From: Fredinandcohnia aciditolerans
Lineage (GTDB): Bacteria; Bacillota; Bacilli; Bacillales; Bacillaceae_L
Length of the DNA stretch: 64,000 nt
Reading direction: 5' to 3'
Assembly: GCA_003640645.1 (NCBI GenBank)
Contig: QGHH01000003.1
Span: forward strand, 124,001 to 188,000
The notes under the pieces are model-generated. The model did not search any database and was not told the origin of the DNA. It saw nothing but the letters and a program-made list of their open reading frames with translations. A program made the translations under genes and the position numbers. How positions within the stretch are numbered: the stretch's first letter is position 1; the number at the start of each line of letters is the position of its first letter. This document shows positions 43,901 to 52,691 of the stretch, piece by piece.

Positions 43901-46142
43901 TTATGATGCCATTACAGTAACGGAAAAAAATGCAGAGTATAAACGGGTAATCGCTAATTACTTACACGAACATAATTTTACGATATCTGATAGTAACATT
44001 GATTTAGCAATTAAAGCTTTTAACTCTATTAATGGAGAGTGGCTGCTAAGTATTGTTGGAAGTAAGGGACATTTTGCAAGGGAAAAAATCAGTATTGTCT
44101 CTGCAATGAAATACTTAGAAAGTTATTTATCTCACTCAAATATTAGATGGATACCAATTTCTTTAGAGGAGATCTTAAGGGTGGCCTCAGCTGTAAATTT
44201 AACAAAATCGGATGGTATCTTTTCAACTAAGAATCTAAAATCATCAGGAAAGCACAGTGATGATATTTTAATGATAGGTATTGAAGAGATTAAGGAGCAG
44301 TTGTTCATTCATTTTTATCCTGTGGAAGTAAAAATAGGTGGTCTTCAAACTTCAAAAGCAAGTGTACAAATTGAAAAGACTACTGGCCTATTTTATGAAC
44401 ACTTAATCGAAGCGGGTAATGATAGTCGTTTTACGAGAAAATTCTACCGAAATTTCTTTGCGCAAATACTCCTTTCCAATGCGAAAAAGCTATATGCAAA
44501 TGGGTTATTGTCAGGCCAGAAATATCAATATGTACACAATCTGAAAGCCCGTTTACTAAATGATGAATTTTTAGTCGGACAGCATTTAAATCCTTTTATC
44601 GGAAAAGGTGCCGTGCTAACTTTTAGAAAGGATTACCCATTTAGGAAGGCTGAAAGAAAAGATGATATTATCAATCTTACTCTTTTAGAAACTGATGCCT
44701 TTGCTGGTTTAACACAAAATACACAAGAAATTACGGAAAAAATGCAAAACGAGTATTTGGATATTGATCCTGGTACATTGTTAACCAACCTTTATCAACC
44801 AGATGAAATTGATGTATCTTCCTATCAGTCTGTGCACGGTGTAAGGATTGAAAAGGATGTAGCAGTTGAAACAGATAAAACTGGAATCGAAGAAAAAGTT
44901 CAAGAAGATGAGTTACCGGAGGATGAGCCAGAAATAATAGTTGTTGATGATGTAGAGGATAATGATATCGTAGATGAGTTAGAAGAACAAACAAAAATAG
45001 ACATAAATACTGATACCGAAAAGACTGCTAAAGATGAGACAATTAATTCTGAAGTAGCTCTTCTCATTGGTCATGATATTGGGACAAATCAACCAATTAA
45101 TTGGGATCATCGAAGAAATATCTCTAATCCTTTAGCAAATCACAATATCATCATCACAGGGGATCCTGGGAAAGGAAAAACCCAGACCACAAAAGCCTTG
45201 ATTCATGAAATTAGAGCAAATCATATTCCGTTACTAGCCTTTGATTTTAAAGATGATTACATTAATGAAGAATTCCTTAAAACTGAAAAAATGGAAAAAT
45301 TCGATATCATGATAGATGGGTTACCATTTAATCCGTTAATCCCTTATGTGGATCCGGACCAGGGGTATTTTTTAGCGATTAATCAAATTATTCAAATAGA
45401 AGGTATACTAAAACGAATATATAACTTGGGACCACAGCAATCAACACAATTACGAACAGCTATTATAGAAGCGTACAAGCGTAAGGGGATAGAGCCGCAT
45501 TTACCAACTTATCCATATAAAGTAGAAGAATATCCTACCTTCATGGATGTTCATGACATTTTATTGGAAGATGATAAAAAACATGGAACATTACTCGGAC
45601 GGATGGATCTATTATTCCAACTGAACTTATTCCGAAAGGAAACGAAATTATCCTTTGAGGAATTAATGTCTGGGAGCTATACACTAAGGCTCTCTCAATT
45701 ACCAATGAATGAGATAAAAGCCGCAATTGCAGAAATGGTCATTCTTGCAATCCATAATTATCTATTGTCACAAGAGCAACCAAGAAAATTAACAAGGGTA
45801 GTTGTTTTGGATGAAGCCCATAGAGTCAGTCAATCTAATGCTCTACTAGAACTCATGAGGGAAGGCAGATCTTTTGGAATAGGTATGATGATAGCTACAC
45901 AATTTCCAACAGATATAGCACAAGATATTTATGGCTGTACGGAAACCAAACTATTCCTATCAAATGATCAATATATTCATGCAGAAGCCGCTGCCAAGCA
46001 AATTGAGGGAGGCAGCACGAGACAAGAAATCAATGAACTAGCGGAAGGTATTCGAAACATGAAGCAATTCAGAGCAGTCTTACGAAACTCACAATATCCA
46101 AAAGTGTTTTTGGATGTCATGCCTTATTACAAGCGGGATTAA
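40947..46142 (+). CDS. dptH: DNA phosphorothioation-dependent restriction protein DptH, HerA/FtsK-like ATPase
   Basis: About 1731 residues from ATG 40947 (GTGGTGAT at 40932-40939 upstream), overlapping dptG by 32 bp; TTG 40914 is an alternative. The long N-terminal part (about 1-1280) is DptH-specific. A very acidic linker follows (about 1310-1355, e.g. EDELPEDEPEIIVVDDVEDN). The C-terminal ATPase shows ITGDPGKGKTQTTKAL (about 1402-1417), Walker B VVVLDEAHR (about 1618-1626) and ATQFPTDIAQD, the HerA-type sensor region. It is expected to be the translocating motor of the restriction complex. A strong terminator follows. Confidence 0.87.
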   Translation: MLNQFYQYMSKKLIRFLESEQLSGGERFYLQFDSKDNVKDFYQTLGQNGIAEPFVYKHEQGSPYQTFCLMMGSVRVVVAATINDVTPDYLVTLRNQVSEQDNEWKETALLSICYETLDSIRGGSSDLQKEGMPFNILSITKYIKEELETNEQLCEPEKEVIRFHLDKKLEDVVIQTSLWDYADVISLIEKGKIETGDFKSLHLFIDNELNKSSNMKSADIRSRLAENFWLFENVQRIHDYGTQETELEKLFDDKMQNKLKKDNWFENDFSPVKNSYDNNKGSSLQYLAGNTKKGNKSLEFWEKAFQETKAGQRKRHLIIFNSDERESIEMVFEFDDYLKNQFIHKKSTPYAEVSGKKLKVKLPSTLNEAKFYQVKYKHKDESKSGYEFNFLIVPFSAKQFEGIESNYHLVVNGSDSRIVLKYEGDKISFGSFGEEKYQVIQEGYQTVNLPDKEKLTVELDYSAWEDNSLFFSIKYLQVYIPIEIKDSDSKSSRISARQVWKLKREHKENFIFEDEKLRQGTSIFYPFERFKELLYHESDWIENSYRYVVENQHIDTLTLPIEITECYDAYLNYFKQNKTLPSLTYMNSDLQELATKLVLAVDKAIQEIKEDTLLNNEQKGIFKLGMQVEGGKIWLTPFHPLNIAYQLAIEEEVKDEIIDRSILERLHPKNLLPYIYSDKANLYRPSMEFEYPEWHEYENEQIVSVGTANEFLAKVVEEKIKQYIHHFNYLFLESSRSPLLLNVIHIHNDKEVVKGICQYLKKQLEQKGPKGMIPIEVVLYRGVETQSAFEVFSSLQTVAEVEDIFNLDLKSKNFDQVDVLRFIREHITYYKGHSTQAKEFQYAHISFFKLPTQDLNASHPMDKMESGLSLNGLLSSVIAISSENDYRSGFGLLHAPNEETSLVSIASSYNELAFNMQNEGKNSYSKNKTIVKSTSTEGKHLLEKIYKSSSWVTFIDPGVDLDFFQNSSPNLLVIHYNDQHTSSDRYDAITVTEKNAEYKRVIANYLHEHNFTISDSNIDLAIKAFNSINGEWLLSIVGSKGHFAREKISIVSAMKYLESYLSHSNIRWIPISLEEILRVASAVNLTKSDGIFSTKNLKSSGKHSDDILMIGIEEIKEQLFIHFYPVEVKIGGLQTSKASVQIEKTTGLFYEHLIEAGNDSRFTRKFYRNFFAQILLSNAKKLYANGLLSGQKYQYVHNLKARLLNDEFLVGQHLNPFIGKGAVLTFRKDYPFRKAERKDDIINLTLLETDAFAGLTQNTQEITEKMQNEYLDIDPGTLLTNLYQPDEIDVSSYQSVHGVRIEKDVAVETDKTGIEEKVQEDELPEDEPEIIVVDDVEDNDIVDELEEQTKIDINTDTEKTAKDETINSEVALLIGHDIGTNQPINWDHRRNISNPLANHNIIITGDPGKGKTQTTKALIHEIRANHIPLLAFDFKDDYINEEFLKTEKMEKFDIMIDGLPFNPLIPYVDPDQGYFLAINQIIQIEGILKRIYNLGPQQSTQLRTAIIEAYKRKGIEPHLPTYPYKVEEYPTFMDVHDILLEDDKKHGTLLGRMDLLFQLNLFRKETKLSFEELMSGSYTLRLSQLPMNEIKAAIAEMVILAIHNYLLSQEQPRKLTRVVVLDEAHRVSQSNALLELMREGRSFGIGMMIATQFPTDIAQDIYGCTETKLFLSNDQYIHAEAAAKQIEGGSTRQEINELAEGIRNMKQFRAVLRNSQYPKVFLDVMPYYKRD

Positions 46143-46169
46143 GAAGTCTATACTAACCTTAATTATGAT

Positions 46170-46197
46170 GTGCAGTTCAGGAGAACTGCACTTTTTT
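46170..46197 (+). terminator. Terminator of the dpt operon
   Basis: GTGCAGTTC (46170-46178) pairs with GAACTGCAC (46183-46191) over AGGA, followed by six T. Confidence 0.92.
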
Positions 46198-46325
46198 ATA
46201 TGGAAGGCACATATTACTAAAGAAAAGTATTCAAGATATGTAAAGATACAATCGTAATAAAAACCCATATTGTGGTATTTTAGATATAGAGTATAATAAA
46301 AAGTTCATGAAAGGTAATTTTCCAA

Positions 46326-47996
46326 ATGAGTACATTACAGATTGAAACAATGCCATTTACTCAATCCTCGATAGATTCACTATATGAAAAGTCGTATTCG
46401 GATTATCCTATTGTGTATTTTTTAAATAATAATACAATGGTTTACATCGGAGAAACAGTAGCGGTTAGAAATCGGATGAAAAGCCATAAGAATAATCCGG
46501 AACGAAAAACATTGGAAAAGATGACATTGATTATACATGAAAAATTTAATCGCTCGGCTACCTATAATATCGAAACGAAGCTAATCAATTATTTTCTAGC
46601 AGATGAACGTTATAAACTACAAAATAAGAGTCAGACAGCGGATAGTATTAGCCATAATTATTACGATAAACCTTTTTATAATGAAAAGTTATTTAATGAA
46701 ATCTGGGATAAGTTAAAAGAGAAAAACTATGTTACTCATTCTAGAGAGGTTATCGAGAATAAAGATATCTTTAAGCTATCGCCTTTTAAAGAGTTATCTA
46801 TTGAACAAATTGAGTTAAAAGAAAAGATTATAGAAGTCTGTGAAAACCATGTGAACGACGATAAACCCTTTGTTTTTCTTGTCAAAGGAGAAGCGGGTAC
46901 GGGGAAGAGCGTTGTATTGAGTGCCGTTTTTAATCGTATACAGGAACTAACTAGAGAGAAATCCTCAGCCCTCTACAGTACGAATAATTTTCTATTAGTG
47001 AACCATAGTGAAATGTTAAAAACATACCATAAAATCGCGGGTAAAGTGAAAGCACTCAAAAAAAATAATTTTGACAAACCTACTTCTTTTATTAATAAAC
47101 GTAAAAAAGCCAATGAAAAGGCCGATATTGTGTTTGTTGATGAGGCTCATTTGTTATTGACTCGGCCTGATAGCTTCAATAATTTTAAAGAGAATAACCA
47201 TCTCGAAGAAATTATGAAATATAGTAAGGTTGTTATTATCGTCTATGATGATAAGCAAGTATTAAAAATGAAGAGTTACTGGGACGAAAAGAAGTTACTA
47301 AGCCTAGTTGATAACCGTAACTCTGATGAATATATCTTAAAAAATCAATTTAGGATGCGTGCTAGCCTTAAGATGATTACGTGGATTGATCATTTTGTCG
47401 AGAAAAAGATTACTCCGATTCCTAGTAAAGAAGAGTTTGATTTTCGAATTTTTGATTCGGCAGCTACCATGTATAAGGTAATACGGGAAAAGAACAAAGA
47501 ATTGGGACTGTCAAGAATTGTTTCTACTTTTGACTATGTTCATAAGAAAGATGGCGGAACGTACTACATTAAAGAAGATCAACTAACGATTCCTTGGAAT
47601 ACAACAGAGGGAGATACCACTTGGGCTGAAAGGGAAGAAACAATTAGAGAGGCAGGTTCAATATATACCATTCAAGGGTTTGATTTAAATTATGTGGGTG
47701 TCATTCTTGGTCCATCCGTTTCGTATAACGAGGAAAAGGATGAATTGAAAATCCTAACAGAAAACTACAAAGACACAGAAGCCTTCAGAGGTAGAGATGA
47801 ATTTGATGATCCAGAAAGTGTAAAAGAGAAAATTATATTGAATTCAATAAACATCCTATTAAAACGAGGCATTAAGGGTCTTTTTATATTTGCTAGTGAT
47901 AGGAAATTAAGAGCACGCTTAATGGAACTTTATAAAAGGCGTGAAAACGACTATGGGAATGCGATGGTCGCTGAAGAAGGAACTGATTATCAGTAG
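46326..47996 (+). CDS. GIY-YIG nuclease fused to DUF2075 (superfamily 1-like) ATPase
   Basis: 556 residues. N-terminal GIY-YIG module: YPIVYFLNNNTMVYIGETVA (about 27-46) with VRNRMKSH supplying the Arg, and ETKLINYFLADER the helix with Glu. The ATPase follows: VKGEAGTGKSVVLS (about 186-199), VFVDEAHLLL (about 268-277), KNQFRMRASLKMITW and AGSIYTIQGFDLNYVGVILG, the DUF2075 set. Such fusions are common in defence islands. The MazG-like gene follows within 60 bp and is probably its partner. Confidence 0.88.
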   Translation: MSTLQIETMPFTQSSIDSLYEKSYSDYPIVYFLNNNTMVYIGETVAVRNRMKSHKNNPERKTLEKMTLIIHEKFNRSATYNIETKLINYFLADERYKLQNKSQTADSISHNYYDKPFYNEKLFNEIWDKLKEKNYVTHSREVIENKDIFKLSPFKELSIEQIELKEKIIEVCENHVNDDKPFVFLVKGEAGTGKSVVLSAVFNRIQELTREKSSALYSTNNFLLVNHSEMLKTYHKIAGKVKALKKNNFDKPTSFINKRKKANEKADIVFVDEAHLLLTRPDSFNNFKENNHLEEIMKYSKVVIIVYDDKQVLKMKSYWDEKKLLSLVDNRNSDEYILKNQFRMRASLKMITWIDHFVEKKITPIPSKEEFDFRIFDSAATMYKVIREKNKELGLSRIVSTFDYVHKKDGGTYYIKEDQLTIPWNTTEGDTTWAEREETIREAGSIYTIQGFDLNYVGVILGPSVSYNEEKDELKILTENYKDTEAFRGRDEFDDPESVKEKIILNSINILLKRGIKGLFIFASDRKLRARLMELYKRRENDYGNAMVAEEGTDYQ

Positions 47997-48054
47997 GAGC
48001 ATCTTTTAAATAGAAATTTATAAAATGATCTGTTGTAAAGAAAGGGGTTTAAAC

Positions 48055-48618
48055 TTGGAATACTTAGATTCATTTAATAGTGATGATAGTAGAATCGATA
48101 AAATCGTTGCAGAATTAAGAGAAAACTACCCTGAAATTGATTGGCAAACACAATGGAGTGATGATGAGGATATACAGGGTAATCCAACATCCTATGTTTC
48201 ATTAGTTGTTCCTGGATCACAATATGAAGAAGCCGAACAAATCTATCAAGAATTAAAGGAGGAGGGGTTTGATTTTGAAACATCCATCTTTGATTCATTA
48301 ATTGAAGAAATTACTGAGTTCCGAGATGAAAGGGATTGGAAACAATTCCACAATCCAAAGGATTTAGCTATTTCTCTTTCGCTAGAGGCAAGTGAACTAT
48401 TGGAAAACTTTCAATGGAAATCAAGTGATGAAGTTGTAGTTGATAAAATCGATAATATAACAGATGAAATAGCAGATGTTGTAATATACGCACTATTAAT
48501 AGCTGATGAATTAGATATCAATCTGGAAAAAGCCATTAAGGATAAACTTAGTAAGAACAGACAGAAGTATCCAGTTGAAAAGTCTTATGGGAATAATAAA
48601 AAGTATACTGATTTTTAA
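48055..48618 (+). CDS. MazG-like nucleotide pyrophosphohydrolase with N-terminal extension
   Basis: 187 residues from TTG 48055, chosen because GAAAGGGG lies just before it; ATG 48025 has none. The C-terminal half is an all-alpha NTP pyrophosphatase: FRDERDWKQFHNPKDLAISL, EASELLENFQW (E-x-x-E) and TDEIADVVIYALLIADEL (E-x-x-D), the Mg-binding residues. The N-terminal 85 residues (KIVAELRENYPEIDWQTQW) are an extra alpha/beta domain that I cannot name. It may deplete or cleanse nucleotides during infection, together with the upstream GIY-YIG/DUF2075 protein. Confidence 0.85.
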   Translation: MEYLDSFNSDDSRIDKIVAELRENYPEIDWQTQWSDDEDIQGNPTSYVSLVVPGSQYEEAEQIYQELKEEGFDFETSIFDSLIEEITEFRDERDWKQFHNPKDLAISLSLEASELLENFQWKSSDEVVVDKIDNITDEIADVVIYALLIADELDINLEKAIKDKLSKNRQKYPVEKSYGNNKKYTDF

Positions 48619-48812
48619 TCTTTGCAGATTAAAGGTTGTTTAGAACCTACAAAAAGTGAGCATCCTCGGCTTTTTTTGTTAAACAAGCCATGTATAAATC
48701 AAAAAAAGTAAATAACAATGAAATAACATACTATTTTGTGGCACTATAAATATTATTTTGTAAATTACATATTGTTAGTCACTTTATTCTAAAAATTTAT
48801 AGAAAAATACAA

Positions 48813-49274
48813 AAAATAGCCCTTTCGACCTCTACCTTGAACTTATATTTGTGTCTTTTGAATCATAAAATCTCCATATTGTTCAAATTTAACAATTTGA
48901 ACATTTGCCTAAGAGGAAAGGAATATGGAGTTTATAGTAGGCTGGTATGACATCTAGCGTCTATTTAATGAATATGATCGCCCATTACCGGTGAGAAGCT
49001 TTCAGCAGGAGATCGTGTTCTTGCTGTAGGATTTCTAGCTCTTACACATGTCCCACCTGCAAAGGCAGCTAGTGTTAGAGGAAAAGCCGCAGTAAAAGGT
49101 GTAAATCGGGTCTACCGTCCCTAGCGAAAACACCCGAAACATTTATAAAAATACGAAATGTCCAAGATTCGAAAAGGGTTCAACAAGCATTCCGCTCCGT
49201 GTAGAATAAATAAATCTGGTGTTAGATATAAAGAAGGAAAACAGGTTTCTAATAGTGTAAAAGTTAATTATTAG
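48813..49274 (+). pseudogene. Relic of a type VII toxin locus (leader, start and middle part only)
   Basis: From 48813 the sequence matches the leader of the WXG-like gene at 56985 (AAAATAGCCCTTTCGACCTC, CCTAAGAGGAAAGGAATATG), then jumps at 48950 to the part of the toxin gene that begins at 57599 (GGCTGGTATGACATC) and follows it to about 49203 with many point changes and stops. A frame ending INKSGVRYKEGKQVSNSVKV-NY (stop 49272-49274) may be the tail of a different toxin end. About 600 bp present in the intact locus are missing. The gap 48619-48812 contains only T-rich, weakly hairpin-forming sequence. Confidence 0.8.
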
Positions 49275-50236
49275 CAATAATAGTGCCAAATTCTTTTCTC
49301 CATTGTCTTATTAACCTTCCCGTGGAACTCGAGATAATCTAAATATCCGATAACCTCAGACATAATGTTAAAAAATTTAATTTCGTACTTTTCTCTATAG
49401 ATAAATTGGGCAATCTCACTTACAGTTGTTATTCCGGACTTAATTATGTGTATGTATTTGTTGGCATTATCGTCTATCCTTTTTAATCTTTTATTTATTA
49501 GATCAGTAGGCCTTCGTATGATTGGGCCGTGACCAGGAAATACGAAATCAACTTGTAATTGCAAGCATTTTTCTAGGGAATGTTTTAGTTGTAGTAAAGA
49601 TTTAATTCGGTTGCCATTATAGTCGGGTTCAATGAACGCATTGCTAGACATATTTTCAATCAATAAATCACCAGCAAAGAGCCATTTGTTTTGTTTATTA
49701 TAAAATCCGATTAGATCTGGAGCATGTCCTGGGATTTCCAAAATAGTAAAACCTAATAGATGGTCACTGCTAATTTCCTGAATTTCACAATCAATTCTAT
49801 TATCATCGTTTAGTATAATTGGGTTATTTATATCAATTACTTGTTTCTCGCCTACTTGACCGCAACCCATCTCTTGGTATAGCTTTTTAAAAAAATCTAC
49901 TCTCATATTCATATAACGACCGTCTCTTTTTAATCGGAGGATGGCGTCAGGGTGGGCGTAGATTGGAATTGAGTGAGTGGAAAGAATTCGATTAACTAAG
50001 CCAATATGGTCACTATGATGATGCGTTAATAATATTTCTGTTATATCAGTTAGGGTGTAATCATGCATTTTTAATGTCTTTTGTAAAGAATTCCAGCATT
50101 CTTCATTGTTTAGACCAGCATCAATTAAGGATAAGGCTCTGCCTTGTTTAACTAAGAAGAAGTTAATACTTTTTAATTCATTGGAAGTTGGAACTGAAAT
50201 AGGAAATACCTCCACATCTTCTTTTTTAAACAACAC
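49271..50236 (-). CDS. Metallo-beta-lactamase-fold hydrolase
   Basis: 321 residues; GTG 50236 follows TGGAGGG on the minus strand. The zinc site is complete: LLTHHHSDHIGL (H-x-H-x-D-H, about 70-81), IPGHAPDLIGF, FAGDLLIENM and VFPGHGPII. A C-terminal helical part follows (about 235-321), as in the glyoxalase II-like/lactonase branch. It is divergently oriented to nothing but runs in the same direction as the LysR gene, and shares a 20-bp dyad upstream with the ABC operon, suggesting one regulon. The substrate is unknown. Confidence 0.88.
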   Translation of the reverse strand: MLFKKEDVEVFPISVPTSNELKSINFFLVKQGRALSLIDAGLNNEECWNSLQKTLKMHDYTLTDITEILLTHHHSDHIGLVNRILSTHSIPIYAHPDAILRLKRDGRYMNMRVDFFKKLYQEMGCGQVGEKQVIDINNPIILNDDNRIDCEIQEISSDHLLGFTILEIPGHAPDLIGFYNKQNKWLFAGDLLIENMSSNAFIEPDYNGNRIKSLLQLKHSLEKCLQLQVDFVFPGHGPIIRRPTDLINKRLKRIDDNANKYIHIIKSGITTVSEIAQFIYREKYEIKFFNIMSEVIGYLDYLEFHGKVNKTMEKRIWHYYC

Positions 50237-50279
50237 ATATATCCCTCCAACAAATTGATTTTCCTACTTTTATTTCAAT

Positions 50280-50299
50280 TATATTTATCTTATATAATT
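50280..50299. promoter_or_regulatory. Candidate LysR operator, copy 1
   Basis: TATATTTATCTTATATAATT is an imperfect dyad about 44 bp upstream of the MBL hydrolase start. It agrees with the 20-bp site at 51410-51429 except for the central three bases and one further position, and both contain T-N11-A pairs as LysR-type regulators need. Confidence 0.45.
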
Positions 50300-50368
50300 T
50301 AATACATAACATTTAAGAAAAATATGGAGAATATTTAAATTCTATTATTTAAGATACAAAAATAACTA

Positions 50369-51295
50369 TTAATCATTTTTGCGATTTTCATCAGATTGAA
50401 AATACTCAATAAATTTTCTTGATGTCGAAGAGAGGTAACGACCCTTTAACCAAATCACCGCTGAGGGCCTAGCCATAATAGGAGGATCTAAAATTTCTTT
50501 AAAAATAAGGTCGGTATTCGGTATAAGATTTATTGCGGATTTGGGAACCAGAGCAATACCTATATCATGATTAGCCCAGTTAAGTAGTGTCATAATGTCG
50601 CTGCTTTCGCAAATAATTTTAGGTTCAAATCCAGCGTTCAGGCAAGCGCTTTTAACCATATCTACTGTGTACATCTCATGATTATACATTGAGGTACCAC
50701 TTTGTCTCCGAAGTAACATTAAGGGCTTTTCTTTCAGTTCCGATAGTTGAATATTTGGTTGAGTGTTATTCTCATTCCACTTTTTGCTCATTGCAACAAC
50801 TATGGGTTCATCTGGTAAATTTAGCATTTCGAATATTTTATGGTTAATTGGTAACCTGACAATACCTAATTCTATAATCCGATTTTCCACTAACTCCATA
50901 ATTCGGTTAGGATCGCCTTCCCATACTTGAAATTGGACCTCCGGGTAATGAATTTGAAAATCTCGAATTCTTTCTGGTAATAGTTTTGCTCCTAGTGAAG
51001 CAATAGTGCCGATAGATAATGTTCCCCTTGTTCCCTCCGATAGTTCTCTTACTTCTTCGATACTTCCATTCATAAAATCGAGTATTTCTTTAGCACGTTT
51101 GTAAAATAATTTACCTTCCTCAGTAATAAGCAGTTTTCGGGTATGTCTCTCAAATAAAGTTACACCCAATTCACTTTCCAGAAATTTAAGTTGTTGACTT
51201 AACGGTGGTTGAGCCATATTCAAGCGTTTAGCTGCTTGAGAGATTTTACCTTCTTCCACAATTGTAATGAAATATTTTAGATGACGAATTTCCAT
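50369..51295 (-). CDS. LysR-family transcriptional regulator
   Basis: 308 residues. The N-terminal winged HTH is textbook LysR: MEIRHLKYFITIVEEGKISQ, AAKRLNMAQPPLSQQLKFLE, SELGVTLFERHTRKLLITEE. The co-inducer domain (about 90-300) has the usual GTLSIGTIASLGAKLLPERI start. It is transcribed away from the ABC importer operon, the normal arrangement for LysR control of a neighbouring catabolic or uptake operon. GGAAGGATGAT precedes ATG 51295. Confidence 0.93.
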   Translation of the reverse strand: MEIRHLKYFITIVEEGKISQAAKRLNMAQPPLSQQLKFLESELGVTLFERHTRKLLITEEGKLFYKRAKEILDFMNGSIEEVRELSEGTRGTLSIGTIASLGAKLLPERIRDFQIHYPEVQFQVWEGDPNRIMELVENRIIELGIVRLPINHKIFEMLNLPDEPIVVAMSKKWNENNTQPNIQLSELKEKPLMLLRRQSGTSMYNHEMYTVDMVKSACLNAGFEPKIICESSDIMTLLNWANHDIGIALVPKSAINLIPNTDLIFKEILDPPIMARPSAVIWLKGRYLSSTSRKFIEYFQSDENRKND

Positions 51296-51409
51296 ACTAT
51301 ATCATCCTTCCGAATGAAATTATATTGTTTCCAAAGCATTTTTTGGGGGATTGAGTAATGAGATGGATAAATGATTTTAATATCCTACTTTCTAATTTTT
51401 TCCTTTATT

Positions 51410-51429
51410 TATATTTATAACATATAAAT
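51410..51429. promoter_or_regulatory. Candidate LysR operator, copy 2
   Basis: TATATTTATAACATATAAAT, with the perfect inner dyad ATTTATA-ACA-TATAAAT, sits between the divergent lysR and ABC importer genes (115 bp from lysR, 168 bp from the importer start). It matches the site at 50280-50299. Confidence 0.5.
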
Positions 51430-51596
51430 AGTGTATAAAGTAAATATTTTTCTTAATTTTTAGAATATGTTAAGTTATTAATATATTAAATTTGAGAAAG
51501 GAGAGAACCATAGGAATTAATTAAGTTTGTCGTAATTATCAATTCTTATTATGGAAGCGATTACTTGTTTGTTTAGACTATTAAAGAGGTGAGTAT

Positions 51597-52661
51597 ATGA
51601 AAAATTTTAAACTTGCTTTACCAATTTTATTGATGATTGGAATTTTATTAAGTGGATGTAACTCTGAGGGGTCTTCTAGTACACCTGAAACATCTAATTC
51701 AAAAGCTCAAGTAGAGCACGAAAATGCACCGAAGCCACTAAATGAGTCTGTAGACATTAAAATTGGCTATCCTACACAAGGTGCATCCATGCTTCCTCTG
51801 TGGGTGGCTAAAGAAACAGGGATATTTGAAAAATACAATGTAAATGCAGATTTAGTTTATATTGCTGGAACCCCTAAGGTTCAAGAAACATTAAACAGTG
51901 GAGGTATCCAAGCCGGCTTAACTGGTATTGACCCTGTAGGAAAAGCAAAGGTTGCAGGAATCGATTCTGTTATTCTCTCAGCAGTAGCTGATCGAAGTGT
52001 TCTTTATTTATATGGACAAAAGGACGCAAAAAAATCGGATCTAGGAAATGAATTAAAGGGTAAGACGGTAATTACCGCTGCCGAAGGTTCATTATATGAT
52101 CATTTAGCTCAATCCCTAATTAGAGAAAATGGGTTGACACCTAGAGAAGATGTAAAAGTCCTCAATATGGGTGGAGAGGGTGACCGCACTGCTGCGTTTA
52201 TGAGAGGGGATGGCGACTTCTACGTTGTTGCACCACCAACTTCATTTAAGATGGATGATATGGGGTATCCACAATTGTACGATTTCAAAGAAAAAGAGGT
52301 CCTTAACTCAGGTATTGCAATGAAAGCAGACTATTATCAAGAGAATCCAGAGTTAGCAGAAATACTTGTTGCATCCCTCATAGAAGCGAATGCTTTCATT
52401 ACCCAGAATAAAGAAGAAACAATAAAAATAATTTCAAAATATACAGGAATTGATGATTCGAAATTAGCAGAAAAAACATATGACGTCAATGTTGATACAC
52501 TTCCTAAAAAACCTTATGTATCTGATGAATCAGCACAATTTTTTATTGATAACTCGGACAGTGAAGAGGTTAGGAAGATGAAACCATCCGATCTTGTTGA
52601 TATGAGTTTAGTGAAAAAATTAGATGAATCTGGTTTTATAGATAGTTTGTATGAAGAATAG
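51597..52661 (+). CDS. ABC importer substrate-binding lipoprotein (NMT1/TauA/SsuA-like)
   Basis: 354 residues. A lipoprotein signal is clear: MKNFKLALPILLMIGILLSG then Cys21, followed by a Ser-rich linker. The mature part is a type II binding protein: IKIGYPTQGASMLPLWVAKETGIFEKYNVN is the usual start for nitrate/sulfonate/taurine/thiamine-precursor binders. It delivers its ligand to the permease and ATPase encoded next (21 and 14 bp gaps). The ligand cannot be inferred from sequence. AGAGGTGAG precedes ATG 51597. Confidence 0.92.
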   Translation: MKNFKLALPILLMIGILLSGCNSEGSSSTPETSNSKAQVEHENAPKPLNESVDIKIGYPTQGASMLPLWVAKETGIFEKYNVNADLVYIAGTPKVQETLNSGGIQAGLTGIDPVGKAKVAGIDSVILSAVADRSVLYLYGQKDAKKSDLGNELKGKTVITAAEGSLYDHLAQSLIRENGLTPREDVKVLNMGGEGDRTAAFMRGDGDFYVVAPPTSFKMDDMGYPQLYDFKEKEVLNSGIAMKADYYQENPELAEILVASLIEANAFITQNKEETIKIISKYTGIDDSKLAEKTYDVNVDTLPKKPYVSDESAQFFIDNSDSEEVRKMKPSDLVDMSLVKKLDESGFIDSLYEE

Positions 52662-52691
52662 AGTCTCTTTATTAAGGGAGGAGTGGAAAAT

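Noticed and set aside
37317-46142. Possible dnd modification genes hidden among the dpt genes
   Set aside because: No cysteine desulfurase, PAPS-reductase-like DndC or DndD-type SMC-like ATPase sequence is visible; the three genes are all dpt.
48629-48680. Terminator after the MazG-like gene
   Set aside because: A T-run is present, but the preceding sequence forms only short, badly placed stems; support was too weak to list.
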